Counted from the stretch's first letter, positions 1 to 10,922 are shown. The stretch: DNA of 64,000 nt from Arthrobotrys musiformis (GCA_036971715.1 JAVHJL010000003.1:2976001-3040000); one strand, 5' to 3'. A program made the numbers and translations. The notes: a model not told the origin generated them from the letters alone.

Positions 1-1335
1 GTGGTTATCGACTCCAAGTTACCCTCATGGCTTCAACATGCCAGCTACCCCCACCATACTGCGGCTTTTCCGGCGTTAACATGATATTCGCGAGCTTGAC
101 GATGACTTTCACGGTCTTCCCATCCAGCTTGATCTGATCGGTAATGTTGGGAGGAGACCACACTCTATTATGGTCCACCCCCCCCAAGTCCCAAAGTTCG
201 TAGTCCGGGTGTGCATCTTCATAATCCTCCTCGACCATCGCATTAAAGTCAACAGTTAACTCCTCCCCATTTTCGTACTGCTCTAATAACTCCTCCCAGC
301 CCTTTGTATAAGGTTCCGTAAGAATCATCCGTTTGGATTCATTCCTGCTATAATCTGTGAACTCATATGGAGTCCACGTTCGGTAGCGGAGATGATTCTC
401 CGCACTTAGATCTGCGAGAAGGTGATTGAACATCGGGACGAATTTGGAGAATATCTTCTCCAAGATCGGGTGGAAGAGTTCCTTCTGGCCTGGACCGTTA
501 AGATTGTTAATATGCGATGCGATATGCGTGCTCTTCCCATCGGCGGAAACTTCGAATTCCGACGGCAGCCAGCAGAATTTCTTGGACCATCCGTTCATAT
601 AGATGTCTGCTTTCGAAGGTGTGATGACGCGGGTGTACGTGTCGACATCGTAACCATCGTAAGACTCGTAAGAATCATCCGAGTTGTACGGATCATCATC
701 GTCTTCTGGGCGGAAAGCGAGATGCCTGTTCCCAGGAATAAGAGCAGCGGGGGGGCAGTTAATGGCGTTTCCGTCCACATCCACGGTTCTACCGTAAACT
801 ACTGGCCACATGGACGGATGCACAAGATTCAGAACTATGTTATCCGTACCTGGATGCCAATCCTTCTGCTCCTCGGGAACGTTTTCCAAAGTCGCGACGG
901 CTAAACAAGTTTATTTAGTCAACTTTCCTTCCAGCTATAATTTTTAATTCCAACGGACTCACCATCAATCAACTCCCGCCTCAGTTCCTCACCAATCAAC
1001 CCATCAGCCTTCCAAACAACATCAATATCCGGCTCAATACACAACCCCTCCTCCCGCAGCTTCTCAATATAAGCTTTATAAGCCTTCAACTCCTTATCCA
1101 CAAATTTCACAACATCGGTAGTCCACACGATGACATTGGTATCATAATAACTCAGGCGTTTCTCGTCTTCCGCTGCCGCTTCTCGGAACCATTTGACCAT
1201 GAGCTTGCGGTCTGTGATTTTTTCCATCCAGTTGGGTTTCGCTCTGATGTTGGCGGTGAATTGTTGGATCGCTTGGTCTAGGAATGACTGGGCTGACGCC
1301 GGGGGGCCTGCTAGTGGGTGGGGGTATCCGGTCAT
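1..1335 (-). CDS. DUF4246-family protein (3' end outside window)
   Basis: Exons on the minus strand are 1335-963 and 900-23. The intron 962-901 (62 bp) begins GTGAGT and ends TTTAG. A further donor (GTAACT) at 22-21 shows that the coding sequence continues past the left edge; without it a stop follows at 7-5. The N-terminus has the family pattern: a Gly-Tyr-Pro/Pro-Leu start, then KPNWMEK and KWFREA. The second exon carries LVHPSMWPVVYGRT, KFCWLPSEF, HINNLNGPGQ and GGGSWHVEAM, hallmarks of fungal DUF4246 proteins. Their function is not established. The start at 1335 was chosen because the conserved N-terminus begins there. About 417 residues are visible. Confidence 0.85.
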
Positions 1336-2476
1336 TATTTTTGTCTATTGGGTATATTTCAACCTTGGGGGGTTCGATTCGCGAATTCGTCAATGTTGAT
1401 TAATTTGGTGTATTTAGGGGTGGAGGACAAATATTCAGGTCCCCGAGTTTCGAAATTACAGGATGGCAAGCAGGACGGCTATTTCTCTCTTGACATACAA
1501 TTGAACCAATTTATAACCGTGCCCGAACTGCAGCAGCGCAGCGCAGCTAACTGTTCAGCTCAAACCAACGCGGGAAAGATCGATTCGACGCGGGGTTTAA
1601 CGTTTGATCCACGTTGGGTTCTCGCGCGCCAAGGCGGGTGGATCTGTTCAAGATTCGACATATGTCACAGGTTTAATCGAGCCAGAGACTGGGGGTATAT
1701 AAGATTGTCCTTTTTGTATGCACACGTGTGTATGCCACACTAAATAAACCAATTGGACTCAGGTTGTTTTCAGAAAGAGATGGGATACCTTCATGACAAT
1801 ATTTCCGACAGACCTCATGATCAACCAGTAATCTCGTTCCGCCAACTGGTTAGTTCAACGTTGCAGCGAGCGCGAGCTGAAGCTAAGCAAGTAGCTCAGT
1901 TTGAGCTCGAGGTACGACGCCACCAACACATGGCGTAGCACAACGGGACAAGGCCAACTAGACTATTATATTACTCTAGATCTAATTACTACGATATGAT
2001 ATCAATCTGAATATAATTAAATCCTATAATCTGTAGATAAGGTATTAGCTTCAAGGTTTAAGAGTCACTCCCGGTCCAAAACCTTCACCCCAATCCTTTA
2101 TCAAGCCTATACCCCTCGTACAGCAGAAACAATCTAATCCAACAAAATCCTTCACAGAACACCGACGCACCGTCAACGCTATAGGTTTCACCACATTATA
2201 TGCGTTGAGTATTTCTAATCCTATTAGCTATCAGTCATGGTGTCTGGCTATTTCGGCTGTGGGGACATTTCGAGACGGAAGATGTATCCCCGGTTTTGAC
2301 GTAGAGGACCCAGTGGTTGGTATACTGTCCGTTTGGCTACTGGATGAGAGAGTGCGGTGGCATAAATCTTTAGAACTGGGAGTGATGGTAGCCGATTGGA
2401 GCCACAGCGGGGACTTTTCCCCTCTTTAAGGAAATTTGAGATGAAGGTCCGCACTTTTGTCTAAAATATCTTCCAT
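1336..2476. other. Intergenic region with TATA-like box and a short ORF
   Basis: This is upstream of the DUF4246 gene and downstream of the kinase-like gene. A plus-strand TATATAAG lies at 1696-1703, and a 52-codon ATG ORF follows at 1780-1938. Nothing else in it is recognised. Confidence 0.5.
1780..1938 (+). CDS. Possible small protein, 52 aa (uncertain)
   Basis: A short ATG ORF sits about 80 bp downstream of a TATATAAG box (1696-1703) on the same strand. The product is hydrophilic, with a likely helix rich in Ala, Arg, Glu and Gln in its second half. It has no signal peptide or membrane segment, and I recognise no family. ORFs of this length arise often by chance, so the case rests only on the TATA box and an uninterrupted ATG frame. 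Confidence 0.15.
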   Translation: MGYLHDNISDRPHDQPVISFRQLVSSTLQRARAEAKQVAQFELEVRRHQHMA

Positions 2477-3337
2477 CTACGCGAAAGGCGCGGTAAACAA
2501 TGCATAATGAACAAGTCTGAGATGTTTGGTCTCCTCCTCGTATTCCCTCGACATCATCTCCCGCATCATCTTCTTATAATCCGCCGGATTATTAAAATCC
2601 AAAATACCAAAAGCATAAATCTCAAACCAAGGCGGGTACGCACCAGCAAAAGCCCAATCGACCAACGCCAACTCCCCCTCATCGTCTATTAACATATTCC
2701 TGAGCGCCAGATCCTGATGCGTCATACAAAACGGCGGCTCGAATCGTCCTTCAAAACTGGGTGCGTCGTTCGGTACCCGCTTGAACCTTTTGCAAACCTC
2801 CAGTTTGTGAGAATACCACTCCTCCAATGTTTGAGCGGACGGGAAGGGACCGGCGCCGTATTGTGTGAATAATCCACCTTGCGCCATACCACCCCCGATA
2901 GGCCCCGGTTCACCGATTTTTACTTCCCGCAGTTTAAGCACCGCATCCCATATTTTTGCCACCGCCCGTTCTTTTTGGACTTTATTATACCCCGGCCAGA
3001 GGGTTGCCAACGTCTGACCGGGGAGGTGTCCCATAACCAAATACCCCTTCGTCCCAAATCTGGACATCTCACCCTCCCGGCTGATAAACCTGTAGATTTC
3101 GGGAACGCGAATGTCGGTCCTTGCGGCGACGAGTTTCATGGCTGAGGCTTCGGAGGGGAGCATTCCTCTGCTGGATTTTACGAGGGTTTTGCTGTTGAGT
3201 CTTCTGACCATGGGGTTTTTGGAGTCGATTGGTGGTGCGGATTTGGATTCTACGGCGTGGATTATGGCGTCCGAGGGGATGGAGATGAAGTCTGTGTCCT
3301 CTGGGAAGGGGAAGGTGGGTTTGTTTTTGCGGGGCAT
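2477..3337 (-). CDS. APH/choline-kinase-like phosphotransferase domain protein
   Basis: A single-exon protein of 286 aa in the aminoglycoside phosphotransferase (APH) family, a protein-kinase-like fold common in fungi and usually of unknown substrate. Around residues 202-213 it has the catalytic loop HQDLALRNMLID (HxDxxxxN pattern), followed by LALVDWAFAG, where VDW takes the place of the kinase DFG aspartate. Upstream are a YLVMGHLPGQTL segment, matching the kinase hinge, and an N-terminal KTLVKSS segment that could supply the nucleotide-binding lysine. The frame is open to 3520, but I chose the ATG at 3337 (MPRKNK): the extra upstream stretch is hydrophobic low-complexity sequence and the family usually has about 280-320 residues. 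The substrate is unknown. Confidence 0.8.
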   Translation of the reverse strand: MPRKNKPTFPFPEDTDFISIPSDAIIHAVESKSAPPIDSKNPMVRRLNSKTLVKSSRGMLPSEASAMKLVAARTDIRVPEIYRFISREGEMSRFGTKGYLVMGHLPGQTLATLWPGYNKVQKERAVAKIWDAVLKLREVKIGEPGPIGGGMAQGGLFTQYGAGPFPSAQTLEEWYSHKLEVCKRFKRVPNDAPSFEGRFEPPFCMTHQDLALRNMLIDDEGELALVDWAFAGAYPPWFEIYAFGILDFNNPADYKKMMREMMSREYEEETKHLRLVHYALFTAPFA

Positions 3338-3599
3338 GGTTCGTGAAGTTGGCTCCCGCTTTGAATATATTTCCTTGATGCTTTTGTTATGTAGTGCAGT
3401 AAAAGGTATTGTATATTGTATATTGGACGTGGGAATGGGCCCCGCCGACGTTAAAAATGGAAGACCCCGAAGTTTGCTGAAATAAGGCATGAGCAGGAGA
3501 AGTTTAAAACGGTAAAGCATATTGCGCTATATATACAATTGCTTTTAGAGATCATCATAGGCCATGCGTAGTCTCGGTCCAGGCCACGCAATATGATCG

Positions 3600-3642
<43 letters not shown>

Positions 3643-4264
3643 TGGAGTATATACCGAATCGAAAAAATATGATATTCGTGGGAGCACCGCTCGCTGGAAT
3701 GCAGTATTCGGTCTTGTGTTACCACAAAATACAACAGCATCCAACGTGCTCGGAACTATCCGCACAAAGTAATCCGAGTAATTTGGGCCTCGAGACTAAA
3801 CTATCACCTGTCTCATACCCATAGACTTCCCCATATATTTTATTCCCTGAAGTAGTACGACTTATCCACCGCGATACTCCAATCATGCATCCATCCAATC
3901 ACCAAGCCAACTTTCGAGCGCACATAGCATCCCGCCTCCGATTGGACCCATGCAAACTCGCCAAATAAAGTTAGAAACTCCACTCCAGCTGCAGCGCGGC
4001 AGCTCAAGAAACGATGACTCCCGATAAGAAAAACCCAAATAGGCCACTCAAACCCCGGTACCAATTACGCTACGGAATCAACCTTCGGGTGTGGGTATCC
4101 ACCCTTATATTACTACCCCCTGAGCTATGACAGCTACTTAAGCTAGCTAGCTTCCCCCTTCTCCCCTTCCTTTCTCTTTATCGCGGGTTTTGCTAGTTAT
4201 ATTCACATCGGTAAGCTTGAGAACGTCGAACTCATCCAACGCAATAAACCACAAGTTGTATAAG
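3338..4264. other. Divergent intergenic region
   Basis: Shared upstream region between the minus-strand kinase-like gene and the plus-strand R3H-associated gene. It holds a 38-bp A homopolymer (3602-3639) and a GCTAGCTAGC palindrome near 4143-4152. No gene is seen; the 74-codon minus ORF at 3840-4064 has no recognisable feature. Confidence 0.6.
3602..3639 (+). repeat. Poly(A) homopolymer, 38 bp
   Basis: Thirty-eight consecutive A on the plus strand between divergent genes. It could be a nucleosome-excluding poly(dA:dT) promoter tract or the tail of an old retroposed sequence. I found no target-site duplication around it. Confidence 0.95.
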
Positions 4265-5335
4265 ATGGCTGTCTTCCCCACCCCCCCGGAACACTCCTCC
4301 AGCGCACCCCAACCTCAATCTCCAGCTCAACCTCCAGCTCAACCTCCAGCGCCCGTCACAATCCCACTGGACCAGCCCGACCCGGTCGTCAAGCCGAACA
4401 CCGACAATGCCCCCGTTGACCGTCGCCCCCTCCGTCGGGATAGCATGAAACGCCGCGAAGCCCTAATAAAAGGCAAAGAAGGCACCCGCAGACGTCAAAG
4501 ATGGGAAAACGGTCCTCCCCCCATAAACCCAAATCATAAATAAAAAAAGCTAATATAAAAAAAAAGACAACTTCCTAAATAACCCATCCTTCACCCCCCC
4601 CTCGCCCGAAGACTTCTCACCCACCCCGCTCCACCCCCGCCGCACCGTCCGCTACGAATTCGCCACCCTCTGGGATCCCTCCAATCCCCTCAAATACGGC
4701 TACTCCCCCCCGGTCCAAAAAAAGGACGAAACCCGCGTACCGAAGAATTTAAAAGATAGATTAAAACGCTCCAAAGGCGCCACCGATCTTTTAAAATCCC
4801 TCGAAGAAGAGGTGAGACGCTACGCCGCCACATTATGGGGTTGTATAGACGAATACCGTCAACCCGACATCGACGAGGACTCCTGCGATGATATGGACAC
4901 ATCCGTCGAATTCTCAAAATGCGCGGATGAGGTTGGGGATTCGGAGGATGAGGAGATTGTATTCGTCCCGAGGATGGAAACTATCGCTGTCACATCTACG
5001 GAGAAGGTGCGGGAGGTGTATACACCCATCCCCAGCCCTCCGCTGGAAAAACCTGTCTTCGAGGCGGCGGATAATGATCAGGGTGCTAGTTTTGGGTGAG
5101 TCATTTTTTATCCCCCCGCTTTTTTTAAAAAAAAGGTAGATGTTAATGGAGTAGTCGCTGGTTGGTGCATTCGATCGCTTTGTACTACGGTCTTAGGTCG
5201 TGGAGTGAGACGCAGGGTAATCCCGCGAAAAGAATTGCATTTGTGGGTGCGCAGCCGGGGGAGAGGAAGAGGCTGAAAGCGGGGAGGTTGTTGAAGCATA
5301 AGGCGCTTCCGAGGCCGTTGTGGATGATGTTGTAA
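4265..5335 (+). CDS. R3H-associated N-terminal domain protein
   Basis: Predicted exons 4265-4511, 4567-5095 and 5197-5335 give a 304-aa protein. The first 55 residues are a Pro/Ala/Gln-rich disordered tail. Next comes the signature of the fungal R3H-associated domain: KRREALIKGKEGTRRRQRWEN, continuing across intron 1 into DNFLNNP, then PSPEDF, HPRRTVRYEFATLWD and, later, an acidic stretch with EEIVFVPRMETI and VTSTEKVREVY. The C-terminus is basic. No R3H core is visible within the model. Intron 2 (5096-5196) has a good GTGAGT donor. Intron 1 (4512-4566) needs a weak GTCCTC donor, but splicing there restores WEN-DNF exactly as the family requires. Molecular role unknown; nucleic-acid association is inferred from the family name only. 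Confidence 0.65.
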
Positions 5336-5734
5336 GCATCTACGCTTACTTTGTTTATGTAGCTTTTTTGCAACTTCGATTCTGTGTCTTTCGTTATTAC
5401 TATTTTAGATTTATATTTGGTGGATTGGAGATTGTGCTATATCTATCAAACTTCAATAAGCCCGCGGAAACGGGGTTCCTCTTGGAAATCTGCCAAAATA
5501 GCAATATTCACACTTGGATTTGCAACACGCTTGTGCATATGCACAGGCGAATGATTCATTTCAACCCGCAGCGGTTGATGCAGAGTATGCATACTAAACC
5601 AAACCCTCGAGAACAATATTTGTGAATGAGGGTTACTCGCATTACTTTATCAAATATACTTTCCATACTCATCCAGCTGCAGCTGCATTTTATCCCACCT
5701 ACCTGCATTACCCTAACAATCCGTCTGACAATAC
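5336..5734. other. Convergent intergenic region
   Basis: About 400 bp between the 3' ends of the R3H-associated gene and the protease gene. It is AT-rich, with a near-direct pair of TATGCACA/TATGCATA motifs around 5537-5593. No gene or repeat was recognised. Confidence 0.6.
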
Positions 5735-8700
5735 TCACTCCATCACCGCCCTCGCAAGTTCATCATCACTCTCATCCCCCCTCCCAAACTTCTGTTTACG
5801 CGCGCTCCCGACTTTCCTCCCACTCGTGATAACCTCCCTCACCATCCGCTCGGCGGGTACATACGGCGGCGTCACATTCCTAACCCTCGAAACCGTAGAC
5901 GGCGTATCAGGCCTCCCCTCCGTAGTCCCCTTCCTCCCCCGCGGCGTCAACTGTTCAAACCTCAAATGCAACTTCGACTTCCCCTCCCCCCTTTCTTCAA
6001 CCCCACGATCGGAGTATATCCCCGCTTTAGTAACCGCCCTAACCTTCCTCTCCCACTCCTCCCACCACCTCCTCCCGCGGAAGAGGTGGTTGTTGGAGTA
6101 CCGCTGCATCTGATACCCCCAAAAGCTGGAGTTTACGAACCCCTCCCAGGCGTGGGTGGTTACTTCGTTCTGTCGGGCCCACTTTTCTTGGTCTTCCCAT
6201 TCTTGACATAGTGCTTCGGGGGGGATCGTGCTGCCGAAGCCGGGGGTTAGGTCTTTACCCACCGGTCCCAGCATCGATACTAGGTATTTTCGAATTATAT
6301 GCGTGGGATTGTAGAATGTGAGGTTTATCCCATCCACGCTGTCCGCGCCGCCGAAGAGCATTCCCCCCACCGGCGCGGCGATGGGATCGCTGGTACCCTT
6401 CCCGCCAGAACGACGGAGGTCCCAATGTAGCATTTCCTCAAACCCCGGGAATTTCAATATCCACGCACCCGAATCACCAGGTTCCGAAAACCATGGACCT
6501 GTAGCACCGGTGATGATGCCGCTTTGTACCTCCCAGAAACGTTGGACGCGGTGGAGGTTCTGCGATGTCGGCGAGGAGGGTTGTTGGTCCTCCCCCACCA
6601 AAACACGGACGTCGGCGTTGAGGGAGATGACGGTGCCCTTCGTTAGTGATGTCGTTCGACCGATCTTTAGGACCGTGGAGTTTAGAGGTAGTGAAGTCCA
6701 CCCGCGGGCTTCGAGGCGGTGGCGGCGGGAGGATTTGTTGTCTCTGTTTGTGTAGGTGAAGGTGTTTGTGCCCACTCTACCTATTCCACTATTAGTTATT
6801 TTAAAATTGTGGTTATTGGGGGGGGGGGTACTTTGTTCGGGTTTTAGGACGACTTGGTCCATTATCCACGGCGCACCATTAATATGTGCGATCTTCCACG
6901 CCGAAGCAACGATACTACCAAATCCCACCCCACCGTCTTCAACACCCTCGATAAGTCTGTCGTGTTCTCGCAGTTTCTTCCTACCCGCTGCTGTTGTCCG
7001 TTCCGCTAGCGCTGTATTACCGCGGGTGTAGGCGCAGACGGCTTCGTGCATTAATCCGTCGACCTCGTGCGCCGTGGCGCGGGTTTGGTGGCGTAAATCC
7101 GTCATGGCCGGTGAGATCGGTTGGGTTGATGAGCTATCCACTATCGCGTTCGACGGGAGGGGCCAGATGTTCGATTCGTCGAGGAAGTATAGGACCTACA
7201 CCACATTAACACCATACATTAACAAAGAACGGGGGGAATTACATGATGACAGCTCATGGCGTAAACCACGCCGTTGCGATCGGTCAAGTACCCCGCCAGC
7301 GTGCCGGATCCGTAATCCCCGCGCGCACCGAGGGAGGCGCCTAAATCCGGGTATTCCTGAAACTTTGCGTTCTCGCCTTCTTCCGCCGATGGTATGGCGA
7401 GTTTGGTGACCCATCTGAGGCCGTAGGTGAACGCGTCCAGATCTCGCCAATAGATCGGTTTATCCCAGTGTATTGACTTGATATTCTGCACCGGGGAGCG
7501 GGCGGGCGGCGTGGGGGATGGTGACCAGGATGTCAATCTCGATGAAGCCGCGGATCGCGGGGAAGGTGTGTTCTTTTTGTTAACCTTCTTGGTATCCGGA
7601 GTCTTCGGGGAGGATCTTTGGAAGAACGATGGGAAGCCGATTCTCACCCCCGGCGTCGTAGTTTCCTCTCTTTCTTCCTCGTAGGATTGTTTACCCATCA
7701 ATCCATAACTACCATATAACCTCGGATTCCCCTGCCTGACAAACACCGCCAGCTCCCGCCCAAACTGCAATTTCCTCAACATCCCCTCCGCAACCTTCTT
7801 AATCTCCGCAGTCTCCTCAGATGAAATCATAAGAAACAAACAACTCCCGTTCACCGTCGTCTCACCCGCCGCCACCTCATGCCTCGAATTCACATACACA
7901 AACTCGCAGAAGAATAAACACCACGTACAAGTATCGTAGTATTTCCTCAGATACTCCAGCAGCTTCACACGCAGCGGTTGGAATGCATGCGTGTGTACTT
8001 CCTGAATATGCTGGAATTCCATCCGCGGTGCTACGAGTGATATTTGCGATAGGAGGAGTTGATCTTCTTTACGCAACCAGGTGAGGAGTTTTTGGGCGGT
8101 TTTGGATTCCGGGTTGTTGTACAATCCCAGGTGACGCCAGAGGTTCGAGGCGGGTTTTGCGAAGGGGGATGGGATTTTGCGGTTTTTGGGGCGGCGGTAT
8201 TTTGGGGTTTGTGGAGTTTGGGGAGATTGGAGGATTGAATCTGGGTGGGAGGTTATGAGGTTCTGTTTTTTGAGGCGCCATTGTTGGGAGAGGGAGATGT
8301 CGGCCAGGTGGGTTGAGCGGAGGTCGGTGTAGGATGCTGGGTGGAGGAGGGCGCGGAGGGCGCAGTTGTCTGTGCGCGGGGGTTGGTTCAATTCGGTATC
8401 ATCGACATTCAAGCCGGTGGAGGAGTCCTCTGAGATACTGAGGGAGGTATTTGATGAATCGGGGGGTTGTTCCAAGTCGACTCGGTCTGGGATATCTACC
8501 CTCGATATCTCCTCGTCTGTATAATATACCCCCTCCTCACCATCTTCAGCCTCAGCAACCTCCTCAAGCCCCTCCTCTTCACTACCTCCCCACTCATCAT
8601 CCCGAAAATCAGCCTTCCCACCCCTCACCCTCCCCTGACGAGCATTCACAAACTCCCCGGTAACATCACTCAAAACCCCCATCCTCTCCCGTCGTCCATA

Positions 8701-8859
8701 CTCCCCAACCCTCATCTCAAACTTCCTCCTCGAAACATCAAATTCCCCCTCTTCATCCTCTCCGTCGTCCGACTTACCAAATAATGGCGAAGGAACTCGA
8801 CTGAGATTCTCCTTATTGGTGGAAATATGGTGTTTACGAACCGATCTTGGAGTCGCCAT
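5735..8859 (-). CDS. Chymotrypsin-fold serine protease with long N-terminal region
   Basis: Exons 8859-7243 and 7195-5735, with a 47-bp intron (7242-7196), give about 1025 aa. The intron sits directly after the catalytic-His motif, so the two halves look like separate ORFs unless spliced. Residues 1-230 are acidic, Ser/Pro-rich and disordered. Residues about 240-400 are predicted helical, with a Cys/Phe-rich core (WCLFFCEFVYV). Residues 480 onward form a PA-clan protease: SGTLAGYL, then YAMSCHH (His about 539), PWIMDQVVLK (candidate Asp about 652), LKIGRTTSLTKGTVI (the usual G+T-x-G-x-V strand), and PGDSGAWILK (Ser about 781). The C-terminal 200 residues are basic and disordered. There is no signal peptide, so it is intracellular. 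Its architecture recalls regulated intracellular proteases such as yeast Ssy5, but I see no specific relationship to it. Substrate unknown. Confidence 0.8.
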
Positions 8860-9308
8860 TTCGTCAGCTGTTATTCCGTATTTTTGGCGATAAATCCCTT
8901 TGGGGAGTATGTGAGAGGGAGAAGGAGAGCTTACGATTGCTATTTTTGTTCTTGCAGTGAAGTAGATTATCTTGTGTTAATAATTCGAAACCATTTTTCT
9001 TTGAGGGTTTCCGTTTACCACAGACTATAATAACAGACGTTAGCGAAACCGACAAAGAAATCCCTATCAACGTCAGTATCCAAACAAAAACCACCCAAAA
9101 CCGCTAAAATTTATTGAAAGAGGGTTTTGAAAAGAAAATCTGTCGACGCCGCATTAGCCATCGTCATTTCCATTAAAATTACCATACACAGGGAAAAAAA
9201 GCAAGCGGCAAAAGACAAAGGCTGGCTGGAAATGAAACATCAGGGTGTAATCCACCGTCGTAAAATGCAATGTAAACCGTAATATCCCACAAACAATCCC
9301 AAAAAAAA
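8860..9308. other. Intergenic region
   Basis: Upstream of the protease gene and downstream of SPO7. A 76-codon minus ORF (9094-8864) begins with a hydrophobic stretch that could be one membrane segment, but it lies in the protease 5' leader and I do not call it a gene. Confidence 0.5.
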
Positions 9309-10922
9309 CTAAGTCGGAGGGGGGGTCGGCGTGGCCGTCGGAGGGGGTGTAGGTGTGGATGTGGGAGGAGGTGGATGTGCAGGTGTAGATGTCGGAGGAG
9401 GTGTAGATGTAGATGCAGATGCAGATGTGGGGGGAGGTGTAGACGTAGATGTATATTGGGGAGGAGGTGTAGACGTAGATGTGGGAGGAGGTGTGGGTGT
9501 AGATGTGGGAGGAGGTGTGGAGGTGCTATCTAACGTGCTAGTACTGCTTTCTGTCCCCGGCGCCCTCACCAACGACCGCCGTTTCAGTTTGACGTCCATC
9601 GAAGCCTTTTCGTTTTCTATGAGGTCGTCGTCTAGACCGCCCGTTATGTGCCGTAGACTGGAGCTGCTCTTCTTGTGGCCCATGCGTAGTCGTCCTCTTG
9701 TCGATGCTGCACCACGGAGCGTGGCATCCGGATCGACGGCGAGCGATGGAGGGGAGGCGCTGCTTCTAGCCCGCGGCCTGGTCGCAGATCCCGAAGATAC
9801 GGATGGTTTCCTGGCAGGACGCCCGCTGATGCCCGGGAAGACGGGACCGGTGGGTGTGGAAGCGGTGGAAGACGAATTAGCAATACCGGCACCGACGATG
9901 ACGCCATGGCTGTTCATGGGCGGCAGGTGGCCGGTTTCCAGGATGCTGGTCTTGATGGCCTGGACCTCGACCGCGCGCCGTTCGTTCTCCTTCTCCCAGT
10001 ATTCGGAGCGGTAGATCTCCCATCCTTCGCGAAAGTCGGCGGAGAAGTGCTTGGCCAGGATGACGAGTTTGACGTTGGTGCCCGATTCTAAGTAGTCTTC
10101 CGGGTCGAAGTCGGGAGCGACGGGTGGTGGAGGACGGGTGTTTCCGAGGGCTCTCTGGGCGAGGGCGACGTCTGCAGCGGATCGGGGAGGAGGTGTACCG
10201 GGTGTGCCGGGTTTGAGACCGGGTCGCATGGCATTGGAATGGCCTCGAGCCCTGCTTGATACAAGGTGGACGAGCCTGGGGGGAGGGACCTTTTTGAGAC
10301 CGAGGGAGTAGACCCAGCCGAGGGGGTGGCGCTTGGCCAGGATCTCGAGCCAGTCCCTGGCGCGCTGGGAGAAGGAGCGGTTGACGACGACGAGCTTGAC
10401 GTTGAAGATCCGCAGACCTTTGTTCACGTTTCCAACCAAACGTCTGGGCCAGATCATTGTTTTGGCATAGAGGCCACTCATCCAGAAGAGGAGGCCGGTG
10501 ACGATGCCGCCGAGGAGGCAGAGGTTCTGGAAGGTGGAGATGATGGAGTAGGGGGAGGGCCCGAGGATGTAGACGGCATTGAAGAAGTATGCGATCCAGA
10601 GGCAGAGCAGGCCGAGGAAGAAGGTGTACTTGCGGCGGCGGAGGTGCAGGCGGTGGTACTGGGCGCGCAGGGAGGCCTCGAGGATGATAAGATTGAGGTA
10701 AATGGTGGGGGGAGAGGTCGGGTGGGTGTCGAGGGGGTTCGGGATGGCGCGCATGTTGGTAGAAGGGGGGGTATGGGGGACGTGGATGGAGGGGGTCTGG
10801 ACGTAGGCGGAGGCGATGTGGGCGGCGTTGGAGGCAGCGGGGGGGGAGCCCTTGATGAGGTGGTCGAGACGCGATTCCTGCGGGCCACCAACATTTGAGG
10901 GTGGCAGATTGGACTCGTCCAT
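9309..10922 (-). CDS. SPO7: Spo7-like regulatory subunit of the Nem1-Spo7 phosphatase
   Basis: A single exon encodes 537 aa. In yeast, Spo7 binds the phosphatase Nem1 at the ER/nuclear envelope; the complex dephosphorylates the lipin Pah1, so it controls phosphatidate use and nuclear membrane growth. The Spo7 core is clear: TIYLNLIILEASLRAQYHRL, a first membrane segment at about 100-120, a second at about 133-153, and then MIWPRRLVGNVNKGLR followed by FNVKLVVVNRSFSQRARDW. These match conserved positions of fungal Spo7 proteins. The segment from about 220 to 460 is disordered and Ser/Pro/Arg-rich. The last 75 residues are a Thr/Pro/Ser repeat tract not expected in the family. The ATG at 10922 is the first in frame and gives a normal N-terminal tail. 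Confidence 0.88.
   Translation of the reverse strand: MDESNLPPSNVGGPQESRLDHLIKGSPPAASNAAHIASAYVQTPSIHVPHTPPSTNMRAIPNPLDTHPTSPPTIYLNLIILEASLRAQYHRLHLRRRKYTFFLGLLCLWIAYFFNAVYILGPSPYSIISTFQNLCLLGGIVTGLLFWMSGLYAKTMIWPRRLVGNVNKGLRIFNVKLVVVNRSFSQRARDWLEILAKRHPLGWVYSLGLKKVPPPRLVHLVSSRARGHSNAMRPGLKPGTPGTPPPRSAADVALAQRALGNTRPPPPVAPDFDPEDYLESGTNVKLVILAKHFSADFREGWEIYRSEYWEKENERRAVEVQAIKTSILETGHLPPMNSHGVIVGAGIANSSSTASTPTGPVFPGISGRPARKPSVSSGSATRPRARSSASPPSLAVDPDATLRGAASTRGRLRMGHKKSSSSLRHITGGLDDDLIENEKASMDVKLKRRSLVRAPGTESSTSTLDSTSTPPPTSTPTPPPTSTSTPPPQYTSTSTPPPTSASASTSTPPPTSTPAHPPPPTSTPTPPPTATPTPPPT
9315..9530 (-). repeat. In-frame imperfect Pro/Thr/Ser-coding tandem repeat
   Basis: The 3' end of the SPO7 coding sequence consists of imperfect units reading TSTPPP or TPTPPP, seen on the plus strand as GGAGGTGTNGATGT-type units. 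Slight unit-to-unit variation and preserved frame suggest repeat expansion within a coding exon. Confidence 0.85.

Noticed and set aside
8864..9094. 76-codon ORF with a possible membrane helix
   Set aside because: It ends a few bases before the protease ATG, in the 5' leader; one hydrophobic stretch is not enough support.
9331..10898. Long plus-strand ORFs (227 and 210 codons) opposite SPO7
   Set aside because: Low-complexity Gly/Val/Asp text is the antisense of the Pro/Thr/Ser coding repeat and GC-rich SPO7 exon.
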